Shown here piece by piece: positions 36,560 to 44,666 of a stretch of DNA of 63,658 nucleotides. The position numbers and the translations under genes are program-made. This DNA comes from Bacillota bacterium. Lineage in GTDB: Bacteria > Bacillota > Limnochordia > DTU080. Under the pieces are notes generated by a model, which made no database searches, had not been told where the DNA came from, and saw only the letters and a list, made by a program, of their open reading frames with translations. How positions within the stretch are numbered: the stretch's first letter is position 1; the number at the start of each line of letters is the position of its first letter. Where the stretch lies: the NCBI GenBank assembly GCA_012840225.1, contig DULU01000082.1, positions 1 to 63,658 on the forward strand, written 5' to 3'.

Positions 36560-38032
36560 ATGTTTTTCCGCGCTTTACGCAACAAGCGGCTGATGAAAGG
36601 AGTTCTTATCGTCGTAGTGGTGGCCTTTGCCGGCACCTTGCTATATGCCGGGGGCAACATCTTCTACAACAGGGGCGCTACCAACACCGTCATCGCCAAA
36701 GTTAACGGCCAGGCCATCAAAGCCCAGGAATTCGAGAAAAGGTATCTGGACACGGTGCGTTATTACGAGCAATACCAGGGCACCATTCCCAACACGGCCG
36801 TGGAGGAATTGCGCTATTATACCCTGCAGCAGTTGATCAACAACAAGTTGATGCTGCAGAAAGCGCGCCAGGCCAAGATCAAGGTGACCAAGGACGAAAT
36901 CAATGCGGAAATCGCCGCCATCAAAGAGAACTTTGTGACGGACGAGGAATATGAGTATTGGTTGTCCGGCATGGGCCTGACCGATGCCGAACTGCGCACT
37001 ATGATCAGTGAGAATCTGGCGGTGGAGAAGCTATATGATTCCATCACCAAGGTGGAGATCACGGAAGAGGATATCAAGAAGGCATATGAGCAGGTGAAAG
37101 CCAGCCACATCCTGATCGAGCCGGTGAGCGACAACTGGGAAGCCGCCCGCATGCAGGCGGAAAGGGTGCGCAACGAAATCCTGAAGGGTAAAAGTTTTGA
37201 AGAGCTGGCCAAAACCAATTCCGCCGATTTCCAGACCAAGGATATGGGCGGTAATGTGGGTTATTTCGGCCGCGACGCCCAAATGGATCCCAACTTCATC
37301 GAAGCGGCATTTAAGCTCAAAGTGGGCGAGATCAGCGAACCCGTGCGGACCTCATATGGTTACCATCTCATCAAAGTGACCGAGCGCATCGAGGCGGAGG
37401 GCGAGGAATTCGAAAACGCCAAGGAGAGCATTAAAGCCCAGCTGGAGGCTAGGGCAGCCGAGACCAGATTCACCGAGTGGTATCAGCAGGTGATGGCCGA
37501 CGCCAAAATCGTGGTCAACGATCCGGCGCTGCGGGCCAGACAGTTTGTGGCCAATAACCAACTGCCGCAGGCCGTCTCCCAATACCAGGAGGCTATAGAG
37601 AAAAACCCGAGCGATCCTTACCTGCATCTATCGCTCGCCAGCGTCTACAAGCAGTTGGATGATCCCGACAGATCCCTGCGGGAGTTGGAAGAAGCCGTCA
37701 GGTTGGGCTATACCGATGCCGAACTCCACCTGATTCTGGGCATGGAGTATATGGACAGGAAAATGAACGACAAGGCGGCTCAGGAATTCCGGACCGCTTC
37801 CGGCCTGGATCTTTATAACTATAGCCTGCATTATCAGCTTAAGGAGCTCTTCAACCAGCTGGACCTGCCTGATGATGTGAAGGTGGAAGAAGAGCGGATG
37901 CAGGAGATCATCGCGGCATACGAAGCGCAGCAGAAAGCCTATGAGGCTCAGCAGAAGGCTTATGAAGAGCAGATGAAGGCCTTAGAGGAAGCGCAGAAGA
38001 GCCAAACGGACGACTCCGGCTCCCAGCCGTAA
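36560..38032 (+). CDS. Membrane-anchored parvulin peptidyl-prolyl isomerase with TPR domain
   Basis: 490 residues. One N-terminal membrane anchor (about 12-33), a SurA/PrsA-type chaperone region (VNGQAIKAQEFEKRYLDT, LQQLINNKLMLQKARQ), and a parvulin domain (ASHILIEP, GKSFEELAKTNSAD, GGNVGYFGRD, EPVRTSYGYHLIKV). Two or three TPR-like helices follow (330-425, ASVYKQLDDPDRSLRELEEAV), and a charged heptad tail repeats YEAQQKA. It should fold exported proteins outside the membrane. The TPR addition suggests a fixed protein partner. Not a standard PrsA: there is no lipobox. Confidence 0.85.
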   Translation: MFFRALRNKRLMKGVLIVVVVAFAGTLLYAGGNIFYNRGATNTVIAKVNGQAIKAQEFEKRYLDTVRYYEQYQGTIPNTAVEELRYYTLQQLINNKLMLQKARQAKIKVTKDEINAEIAAIKENFVTDEEYEYWLSGMGLTDAELRTMISENLAVEKLYDSITKVEITEEDIKKAYEQVKASHILIEPVSDNWEAARMQAERVRNEILKGKSFEELAKTNSADFQTKDMGGNVGYFGRDAQMDPNFIEAAFKLKVGEISEPVRTSYGYHLIKVTERIEAEGEEFENAKESIKAQLEARAAETRFTEWYQQVMADAKIVVNDPALRARQFVANNQLPQAVSQYQEAIEKNPSDPYLHLSLASVYKQLDDPDRSLRELEEAVRLGYTDAELHLILGMEYMDRKMNDKAAQEFRTASGLDLYNYSLHYQLKELFNQLDLPDDVKVEEERMQEIIAAYEAQQKAYEAQQKAYEEQMKALEEAQKSQTDDSGSQP

Positions 38033-38116
38033 ACCGAATCAGTTGTTAGTGAATGAGAAAGTGATATTGCGGCAAACAGCGGCGGCAGGTTTGGCCGCAT
38101 CATGAAAAAGGCATGG

Positions 38117-38154
38117 CGAGAGGCTTGCCCCAGGCGGGCCTCTCGTGTTATACT
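38117..38154 (+). promoter_or_regulatory. hisS promoter overlapped by an inverted repeat
   Basis: TTGCCC (38125-38130), 18-base spacer, TATACT (38149-38154). The arms CGAGAGGC (38117-38124) and GCCTCTCG (38138-38145) form a perfect eight-base inverted repeat around the -35 box and spacer. That is the position of an operator rather than of a terminator, and no T-run follows. No T-box motif is visible in the 54-base leader. Confidence 0.5.
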
Positions 38155-38207
38155 CTCGGGAAACCCATGGTGAAAGCTGTGGATTCCGGGTAACTGGAGG
38201 CTTTGAC

Positions 38208-39503
38208 ATGCAGGTAAAAGCACCCCGGGGCACATATGACCTCCTCCCCGGGCAGATCGAGCGCTGGCAATGGCTGATCGCCCAGGCCAGGGAAGTGTTT
38301 ACACAGTATGGCTACGGAGAAATCATCACGCCCATCTTCGAGCATGCCGAGCTGATCGAGCGCGGAGTGGGGGAGACCACCGATATTGTCAGCAAACAGA
38401 TGTATACCTTCAGCGACAAAAGCGGCCGCCGGCTCACCTTGAGGCCGGAGTGGACCGCTCCGGTGGTGCGGGCTTATCTGGAACACAACCTCCATGCCCG
38501 GCCGCAGCCGGTGAAACTTTATTACATAGGCCCGAGCTTCCGCTACGAGCGGCCGCAGGCCGGGCGCTACCGGCAGTTTCACCAGCTGGGTGCCGAGGCG
38601 ATCGGCAGTGCGGACCCGGCTTTGGATGCGGAAATGATCGCCATGCCCATCGAGCTTTACCGGCGATTGGGCCTGAGCCGGTTTGTGATCCTGCTCAACA
38701 GCATTGGCTGTCCGGTGTGTAGGCCGGCCTATCGCCAGGCCTTGCGAGCGGCCCTGGCACCTCACCTGGAGGAACTTTGCCCGGTGTGCCGCACCCGTTA
38801 TGATTTGAATCCCTTGCGCATCCTGGATTGCAAATCGGAAAAGTGCCACGAGCTCTCGGCCGGGGTGCCGGCCAGCCGGGAATTTCTCTGCCGGGAATGC
38901 GCCGACCATTTTGCACAGGTACAGGCCATCCTCGAAGCGTTCGGCCTGGAATACCGGCTCGACGACCGTCTGGTGAGAGGCCTCGATTATTACACCAAGA
39001 CGGTGTTTGAGGTGACGAGCCCCGATCTGGGTTCTCAATCCTCCCTCCTGGGCGGCGGCCGCTATGACGGTCTGGTGGAGGAGTGCGGGGGACCACCCAC
39101 CCCCGGCGTCGGTTTTGCCGCCGGCATGGAGCGGGCTATGAGCGTCATGGAAGAGCAGGGCCTCAATCCGCCGGTTAAAGGCGGGCCGGATGTCTTCGTG
39201 GTCACGGCAGGCGGCAGCAGGGCTGGAGAGTACGGTGTGCGCCTCCGGGGGCTCGCTCTCCTCAATGAATTGCGCCGGGCCGGCCTCACGGCCGAAACCG
39301 ACTATATGAACCGCAGCCTCAAAGCGCAACTGAAGGCGGCCGGGCGGCTGAGCAGCCGCTTCGCCCTGATCATCGGGAGCGAAGAGATGGCCAAAAACAC
39401 CGTGCAGATCAAAGACATGCAACAGGGCACGCAGGAGGAACTGCCGCTCGACAGCGACCTGATCGGTTGGATACAGCAAAGAATCGGAGGCAGCAAACAA
39501 TGA
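38208..39503 (+). CDS. hisS: Histidyl-tRNA synthetase
   Basis: Class II synthetase charging tRNA-His. 431 residues from ATG 38208, chosen because CTGGAGG lies just upstream. GTYDLLPGQIERWQWL, RPQAGRYRQFHQLGAEAIG, the histidine motif RGLDYYTKTVFEV and GGGRYDGLVEECGG are present. The insertion domain carries paired cysteines (CPVCRPAY, CPVCRTRY, CKSEKC, CRECADHF), as in other Clostridial HisRS. Overlaps aspS by four bases. Confidence 0.97.
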   Translation: MQVKAPRGTYDLLPGQIERWQWLIAQAREVFTQYGYGEIITPIFEHAELIERGVGETTDIVSKQMYTFSDKSGRRLTLRPEWTAPVVRAYLEHNLHARPQPVKLYYIGPSFRYERPQAGRYRQFHQLGAEAIGSADPALDAEMIAMPIELYRRLGLSRFVILLNSIGCPVCRPAYRQALRAALAPHLEELCPVCRTRYDLNPLRILDCKSEKCHELSAGVPASREFLCRECADHFAQVQAILEAFGLEYRLDDRLVRGLDYYTKTVFEVTSPDLGSQSSLLGGGRYDGLVEECGGPPTPGVGFAAGMERAMSVMEEQGLNPPVKGGPDVFVVTAGGSRAGEYGVRLRGLALLNELRRAGLTAETDYMNRSLKAQLKAAGRLSSRFALIIGSEEMAKNTVQIKDMQQGTQEELPLDSDLIGWIQQRIGGSKQ

Positions 39504-41275
39504 AAAGTCATCGTTGTGGAGAATTAAACCTGGCCCACTGTGGATGTATGGTGGAGTTGGCCGGCTGGGTGCAGCGCCGGCGCGATCACGGCGGGCTGAT
39601 CTTTGTTGATTTGCGGGACCGCTTCGGCGTGGTGCAGGTGGTCTTCAACCCCGAGATCGACAAGGCCGCTTTTCTGGCCGCCGAGAAACTGCGCAACGAA
39701 TTTGTCGTCGCCGTGAAGGGCCAGGTGATCAAGCGCCTGCCCGGTATGGAAAATCCTAATCTGGCCACCGGGGAAATCGAGGTGGCCGCCCACAGCCTGG
39801 AAGTGTTGAGCGAATCGAAGCCGCTGCCCTTCCAGCTGGACCGGGCGGAAGATGTCGATGAATCCTTGCGCCTGCGCTATAGATACCTGGATCTGCGCCG
39901 GCCGGAGATGCAGCGCAATTTGATCCTGCGCCATCGTACCTGCCAAGCGGTGCGGAACTATTTCAACGAACACGATTTCCTGGAAATCGAGACCCCCATG
40001 CTCACCCGGTCCACTCCGGAAGGCGCCCGCGACTACCTGGTCCCCAGCCGTCTACATCCCGGGGCCTTTTATGCTCTCCCACAGTCGCCGCAACTTTTCA
40101 AGCAGCTCCTGATGGTTTCCGGCCTGGAGCGGTATTACCAGATCGTGCGCTGCTTCAGGGACGAGGATCTGCGCGCCGACCGACAGCCGGAATTCACCCA
40201 GATCGACGTGGAAATGTCCTTCACCGACCGGGAAGAGATCATACATATCATCGAAGGGATGATCCGGCGCGTCTTCCGGGAAACCATCGGCCTGGAAGTG
40301 CAGCCGCCGTTTCCCCGGCTGACCTACCGGGAGGCGATGGACAAATATGGTTCGGACAAACCCGACCTGCGCTTCGGGCTGCCGATTGTGGACATCTCCT
40401 CCGTGGTGGCCAACAGCGGCTTCAAGGTCTTCTCCCAGGCCATAGCCAAAGGTGGCGTGGTGAGAGGGCTGAATGTGAAAGGCGGCGGCAGCCTGCCCCG
40501 CCGGGAGATCGATCTCCTGGCCAATGTGGTGACGGAAGCCGGCGCCGCCGGCTTGGCGTGGGGTATCGTGGAAGCCGGCGGTGAGCTGCGCTCCTCCATC
40601 GCCAAATTTTTATCTGCGGAAGAGGTGGCCGGAATCCTAAACGCCATGGCGGCCGAGCCGGGCGATCTGCTCTGCTGGGTGGCCGCCCCGCTGGCCGTCG
40701 CCGCCACCGCCTTGGGCCGCCTACGGCTTTACCTGGGAGAGAAGCTCAACCTGATCGACCGGAACAGCTGGCAGTTTGTATGGATCGTGGACTGGCCGCT
40801 CCTGGAGTGGAATCCTGAAGAAAGACGCTATGAAGCTTTGCATCATCCTTTCACTTCGCCGCATCCGGACGATGTGGAGCTGCTGGTCACCGATCCCGGC
40901 AAGGCCCGGGCTCAAGCCTATGACCTGGTGCTGAACGGTATAGAGCTTGGCGGAGGCTCCATCCGTATCCATCGCCGGGAAGTGCAGGAGAAGATGTTCA
41001 AAGCCCTGGGCATGAGCAATGAGGAAGCTTATGCCCGCTTCGGTTTCCTCCTGGACGCTTTCGACTACGGTCCGCCGCCGCACGGCGGCATCGCCTTCGG
41101 CCTGGACCGCCTGGTGATGCTCCTCGCCGGCCGGGATTCCATCCGCGATTGCATCGCTTTCCCCAAGACGCAAAGCGCCATGGACCTTTTGACCCAGGCC
41201 CCGGCGCAAGTGGCGGCCTCTCAGCTCCGGGAACTGCACATCAGGACGGTGGCCGAGGCACCTGTCCAGAAATAA
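39500..41275 (+). CDS. aspS: Aspartyl-tRNA synthetase
   Basis: Class II synthetase, bacterial type with an inserted GAD domain. 591 residues from ATG 39500 (ATGA overlap with hisS). OB-fold WVQRRRDHGGLIFVDLRDRFG, motif 2 RCFRDEDLRADRQPEFTQIDVEMSF, and motif 3 GGIAFGLDRLVMLLAG are present. Whether it discriminates Asp from Asn tRNA cannot be told from the sequence alone. Confidence 0.97.
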   Translation: MKSHRCGELNLAHCGCMVELAGWVQRRRDHGGLIFVDLRDRFGVVQVVFNPEIDKAAFLAAEKLRNEFVVAVKGQVIKRLPGMENPNLATGEIEVAAHSLEVLSESKPLPFQLDRAEDVDESLRLRYRYLDLRRPEMQRNLILRHRTCQAVRNYFNEHDFLEIETPMLTRSTPEGARDYLVPSRLHPGAFYALPQSPQLFKQLLMVSGLERYYQIVRCFRDEDLRADRQPEFTQIDVEMSFTDREEIIHIIEGMIRRVFRETIGLEVQPPFPRLTYREAMDKYGSDKPDLRFGLPIVDISSVVANSGFKVFSQAIAKGGVVRGLNVKGGGSLPRREIDLLANVVTEAGAAGLAWGIVEAGGELRSSIAKFLSAEEVAGILNAMAAEPGDLLCWVAAPLAVAATALGRLRLYLGEKLNLIDRNSWQFVWIVDWPLLEWNPEERRYEALHHPFTSPHPDDVELLVTDPGKARAQAYDLVLNGIELGGGSIRIHRREVQEKMFKALGMSNEEAYARFGFLLDAFDYGPPPHGGIAFGLDRLVMLLAGRDSIRDCIAFPKTQSAMDLLTQAPAQVAASQLRELHIRTVAEAPVQK

Positions 41276-41289
41276 AGGCGGAGATGGTC

Positions 41290-42627
41290 ATGGAGAGGAA
41301 CCTGTTTTCGCAGAGTGCCGCAGAGGAGATGAAAAAAGCGGCACCGCTGGCGGAACGGATGAGACCTCGTAATCTCTCAGAATTCATAGGGCAGGAAAAG
41401 GTGGTGGGCCCGGGCAGCATGCTGCGCCGGGCCATTGAAGCTGGGCGCTTGCCCTCTATGATTCTCTGGGGACCACCGGGTAGCGGCAAAACCACGCTGG
41501 CCCGCCTGACGGCCGAGCATACCAAAAGCCGCTTCGTACAGGTAAATGCCGTCACCTCGGGAGTGGCCGAGCTGCGCCGGGTGATCGAGGAAGCCAGAGA
41601 GCGGTTGGAGTTTTATGGAGAGCGCACTGTTGTTTTCATCGACGAGATTCACCGCTTCAACCGCAACCAGCAGGATGCCTTGCTGCCGGCGGTGGAGAGC
41701 GGCTTGATCACCCTGATCGGGGCCACCACGGAAAATCCTATGTTTGAGGTGAACGCCCCGCTGATCTCCCGTTGCCGCCTGTTCCAGCTGCGGCCGTTGG
41801 GAAAAGAGGAGATCATCTACCTTCTGAAAAGAGCCGTCGCCGACCCCGAGCGCGGCTATGGCCGCCTGCCGGTCGAGGTCGCTCCCGAAGCGCTCGATCA
41901 CTGGGCCGAGGCCTGCGGCGGCGATGCCAGGGTGGCTTTGAACGCTTTGGAGTTGGCGGTGGCCGCCGCCGGTGATGGGGCAGGCCCGGTGCACATTGGG
42001 CTGAAGGAGGCGGAGGAGGCCATCCAAAGGCGGGCTTTGTCCTACGATAAAGCTCACGACGAGCATTACGACACCATCAGCGCCTTCATTAAAAGCGTGC
42101 GCGGTTCGGACCCGGATGCCGCCCTTTTCTGGCTGGCCAAAATGATATATGCCGGGGAATCCCATCGCTTCATCATGCGCCGCTTGCTCATCCTGGCTGC
42201 TGAGGATGTCGGTCTGGCTGATCCGCAGGGCATAGTGGTGGCTTCCGCCTGTGCTCAGGCGCTCGAGTGGTGCGGTATGCCGGAGGGACAATACCATCTG
42301 GCCATGGCCACCCTTTACCTGGCCACCGCTCCCAAAAGCAACTCCGTCGGCGCCTATTTTAAAGCCTATGACGACATTGCCAAGGGCTGTCCCGCTGAGG
42401 TGCCTATTCATCTGCGGGACAGCAACCGGGATGCCGCGCGGTTCGGCCACGGGCAGAACTACCTATACCCGCACGATTTTCCCGATCACTGGGTGGCGCA
42501 AGCCTATCGCCCCGCCGGTGCCGCTTCAGCCAAATATTACCAACCCGGAGCGCTCGGGTATGAAGCCATGATCAAGCGCTGGCTCGCCACCTTGTCCCAG
42601 AATAAGGCGCCGGCCTGGCCGCGTTGA
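41290..42627 (+). CDS. rarA: AAA ATPase RarA (MgsA)
   Basis: Replication-associated recombination ATPase of the clamp-loader-like AAA family. 445 residues from ATG 41290, six bases after GGCGGAG; an ATG at 41284 is too close to that site. [17 protein letters not shown], Walker [14 protein letters not shown], Walker [24 protein letters not shown] and the C-terminal [37 protein letters not shown] family signature are intact. Confidence 0.96.
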   Translation: MERNLFSQSAAEEMKKAAPLAERMRPRNLSEFIGQEKVVGPGSMLRRAIEAGRLPSMILWGPPGSGKTTLARLTAEHTKSRFVQVNAVTSGVAELRRVIEEARERLEFYGERTVVFIDEIHRFNRNQQDALLPAVESGLITLIGATTENPMFEVNAPLISRCRLFQLRPLGKEEIIYLLKRAVADPERGYGRLPVEVAPEALDHWAEACGGDARVALNALELAVAAAGDGAGPVHIGLKEAEEAIQRRALSYDKAHDEHYDTISAFIKSVRGSDPDAALFWLAKMIYAGESHRFIMRRLLILAAEDVGLADPQGIVVASACAQALEWCGMPEGQYHLAMATLYLATAPKSNSVGAYFKAYDDIAKGCPAEVPIHLRDSNRDAARFGHGQNYLYPHDFPDHWVAQAYRPAGAASAKYYQPGALGYEAMIKRWLATLSQNKAPAWPR

Positions 42628-42658
42628 AACCTCTCCGGCCGGTGATATTACCTCCGGG

Positions 42659-43174
42659 GTGAATCTTCTTGTGGAAAAAGCCCGCCGACTGTTGGGACGG
42701 CTTGTATATGCCCGTGACGGCCGCTGCCTGGGAGAAGTAGCCGACTGCCTTTTAGACGACAAATGCCGCCGGCTGGCGGGCCTGGTGATCAAAGCGCCGC
42801 TCTGGCACCGGCCGCGCTATGCCGCCGCCCGCGATATCTCCAGTATAACTTCCGAGGCAGTGCACCTCCGGGTGTCGCGGCTGCCTTATCAACCCATAAA
42901 AGGCAGGCGTTTGTTCGGCTCCGGCGCCTCGCTCCTGGGCAAAATAGTGGTGACCACCGGAGGGACCGGCAATGGGCAGATCAAGGATGTGCTGCTGGAC
43001 AGGCGGCGTCTGGAGGTCTGGGGTTTTGAGGTGTCCGACGGCTTGGTAAAAGACGTCCTCGAAGGAGCCAAGTACCTCCCCAGAGCGCTGGTCGGCCGCC
43101 TGGCGGCGGAGCCCGGCCACATGAATGCACCGCTGATTGGTAAACATACCTGGCGAGGGGGTGAGCGCCCGTGA
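42659..43174 (+). CDS. PRC-barrel domain protein
   Basis: 171 residues with two PRC-barrel-like units: GRLVYARDGRCLGEVADCLLDDKCRRLAGLVI and GKIVVTTGGTGNGQIKDVLLD. PRC barrels are small beta domains found in RNA-processing and envelope proteins; in spore formers similar double-PRC proteins are common and of unknown role. GTG 42659 or GTG 42671 (seven bases after GGGGTGA, perhaps the better start). Overlaps the next gene by four bases. Confidence 0.8.
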   Translation: MNLLVEKARRLLGRLVYARDGRCLGEVADCLLDDKCRRLAGLVIKAPLWHRPRYAAARDISSITSEAVHLRVSRLPYQPIKGRRLFGSGASLLGKIVVTTGGTGNGQIKDVLLDRRRLEVWGFEVSDGLVKDVLEGAKYLPRALVGRLAAEPGHMNAPLIGKHTWRGGERP

Positions 43175-43431
43175 CACGCACGTGGCGGGGCAAGCTGTTC
43201 TGGAGTGCCTTGGGTGTGGCGATAGGTGCCCTGGCCTATACCACTGCCCGCCGCCGGCGGGAGGGAGCGACGAGGAGCAAAGCGCGAGCAGTGACCGGAG
43301 GGAGAGCGAGAGCCGGCATTAATAGGAACGGCGGCGGATATGGCTCAAAGATAGCGATCCTGAAGATCGCAGCCAATACCTATAAAGTCCTGACGGATAC
43401 AGCCGGCCGGGCTTTGCGGGCTCGTATATAA
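43171..43431 (+). CDS. Small membrane protein, unknown function
   Basis: 86 residues, one membrane segment near the N-terminus (LFWSALGVAIGALAYTTA) and a very basic remainder (RRRREGATRSKARAVTGGRARAG). Begins with GTG 43171 overlapping the PRC-barrel gene (GTGA), with AGGGGGTGA upstream, so coupled to it. I do not recognise a family. The pair may act together at the membrane. Confidence 0.65.
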   Translation: MTRTWRGKLFWSALGVAIGALAYTTARRRREGATRSKARAVTGGRARAGINRNGGGYGSKIAILKIAANTYKVLTDTAGRALRARI

Positions 43432-43442
43432 ACCACATATAA

Positions 43443-44516
43443 ATGACGCAGAAAACCAGATGGACGATATTGACGGCAGCTGCCGGCGGAGCAGTCCTCT
43501 TTTTCTACAGCACCCGACAGGTGCTTGCCCCTTTCCTCTTGGCAGCTGTCATTGCTTACCTCCTGACCCCCTTGGTCCGCCTTTTTGAAAGGCGGGAAAT
43601 CCCGCGCCCGATAGCTATTTTGCTGGTCTACATCATCTTCGGTATTGTGGTCGGCATCTTTCTTTACCTTGTAATTCCGGCCCTGATCAGCGAGTTGCAG
43701 GCCATCCTTTTCATTCTGCCGGAGACGGCGGCGGCGGTGGAAGATTTTATCAATAAATGGTTGGGCCGGCTGCTCATCCACCTGCCCGGCAATGCCTTTT
43801 TGCAGGATCTGGCGGCCGATGCCGTGCGCCGGGGGAGCAGTCTGCTGCAGGAGGCGGCCTTGCGCACCCTCAATGCCATGCTCTCCTTTTTCTCCAGAGC
43901 TTTCAGCCTATTTCTGGCTCCATTTCTGGCCTATTATATGCTGCGGGACCGGGAGCATTTGGCGGAAGCGCTCGTCAACCTGTTGCCGGTCAGAAAACGC
44001 CCCTCTTTCCATCGCTTTCTGGCCGATCTCAACAAAGCGGTCTCCAGGTTCCTGCGCGGCCAGGTGATCGTTTCGGCTTTTGTCGGTGTCTTCATCACTA
44101 TCGGCCTGGTAATTTTGCGGGTGGACTACGCTTTTCTGATCGGGGTGTTCGCCGGGGTGACCGATGTGATACCCTATTTCGGACCAATTATCAGCGGCGT
44201 GCCGGCCGTCTTGCTGGGGCTTCTTAAAGGGCCGGTGAAAGCCTTATGGGTGCTTTTGCTGTTCCTTTTGGCTCATCAGCTGGAAGGAGCTCTGCTGCAG
44301 CCGAGGATCATCGGCAGCAATGTGGGCCTGCATCCGCTCACGGTGGTCTTTGCCGTCTTGGCGGGCGGCCGGCTGATGGGCGTCTGGGGAATGCTCCTGG
44401 CGGTGCCGGCGGCGGCGGCGCTGAAGGTGACCGGAAACTACATCATGGACAGCCTGACCGCGGCAGCGCCTGAGGAAGGGGAAACCGGTACGGCCGACGA
44501 GATAAGCTTGCGTTGA
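43443..44516 (+). CDS. AI-2E family permease (YtvI/PerM-like)
   Basis: 357 residues with about eight membrane helices and the family stretch FLLAAVIAYLLTPLVRLFERR near the N-terminus. A mid-protein cytoplasmic segment (NLLPVRKRPSFHRFLADLNKAVSRFLRGQ) and GVTDVIPYFGPIISGVPAVLLGLL complete the family pattern. Substrates are mixed in this family (autoinducer-2 export, ion or proton-coupled efflux), so none is assigned. It stands before alaS, an order common in Clostridia. Confidence 0.88.
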   Translation: MTQKTRWTILTAAAGGAVLFFYSTRQVLAPFLLAAVIAYLLTPLVRLFERREIPRPIAILLVYIIFGIVVGIFLYLVIPALISELQAILFILPETAAAVEDFINKWLGRLLIHLPGNAFLQDLAADAVRRGSSLLQEAALRTLNAMLSFFSRAFSLFLAPFLAYYMLRDREHLAEALVNLLPVRKRPSFHRFLADLNKAVSRFLRGQVIVSAFVGVFITIGLVILRVDYAFLIGVFAGVTDVIPYFGPIISGVPAVLLGLLKGPVKALWVLLLFLLAHQLEGALLQPRIIGSNVGLHPLTVVFAVLAGGRLMGVWGMLLAVPAAAALKVTGNYIMDSLTAAAPEEGETGTADEISLR

Positions 44517-44541
44517 CGCCTTTTCCATGCTCCTGTATGAT
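44513..44541 (+). promoter_or_regulatory. Sigma-A promoter for alaS
   Basis: TTGACG (44513-44518), exactly 17 bases, TATGAT (44536-44541). The -35 box overlaps the permease stop codon. The leader to ATG 44667 is about 119 bases, GC-rich, and contains the ten-base word CCCGGTCGGC twice, but no T-box motif. Confidence 0.7.
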
Positions 44542-44666
44542 AATGATTGTATTCGCCCCGGTCGGCTCGTTGCAGGCGGCTTATCCCGGTCGGCCGGCGC
44601 CGGCGGCGGCACCGCTTCTGGTGTATCCGAGTTTACATAGCTATTCCTGCAGGAGGCGCGATTTTT

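Noticed and set aside
38117-38145. Terminator upstream of hisS
   Set aside because: The stem is good but no T-run follows and it overlaps a promoter; an operator is more likely.
44542-44666. T-box riboswitch before alaS
   Set aside because: No AGGGTGGNACCGCG-like antiterminator sequence and no terminator in the 119-base leader; the same holds for the hisS leader.
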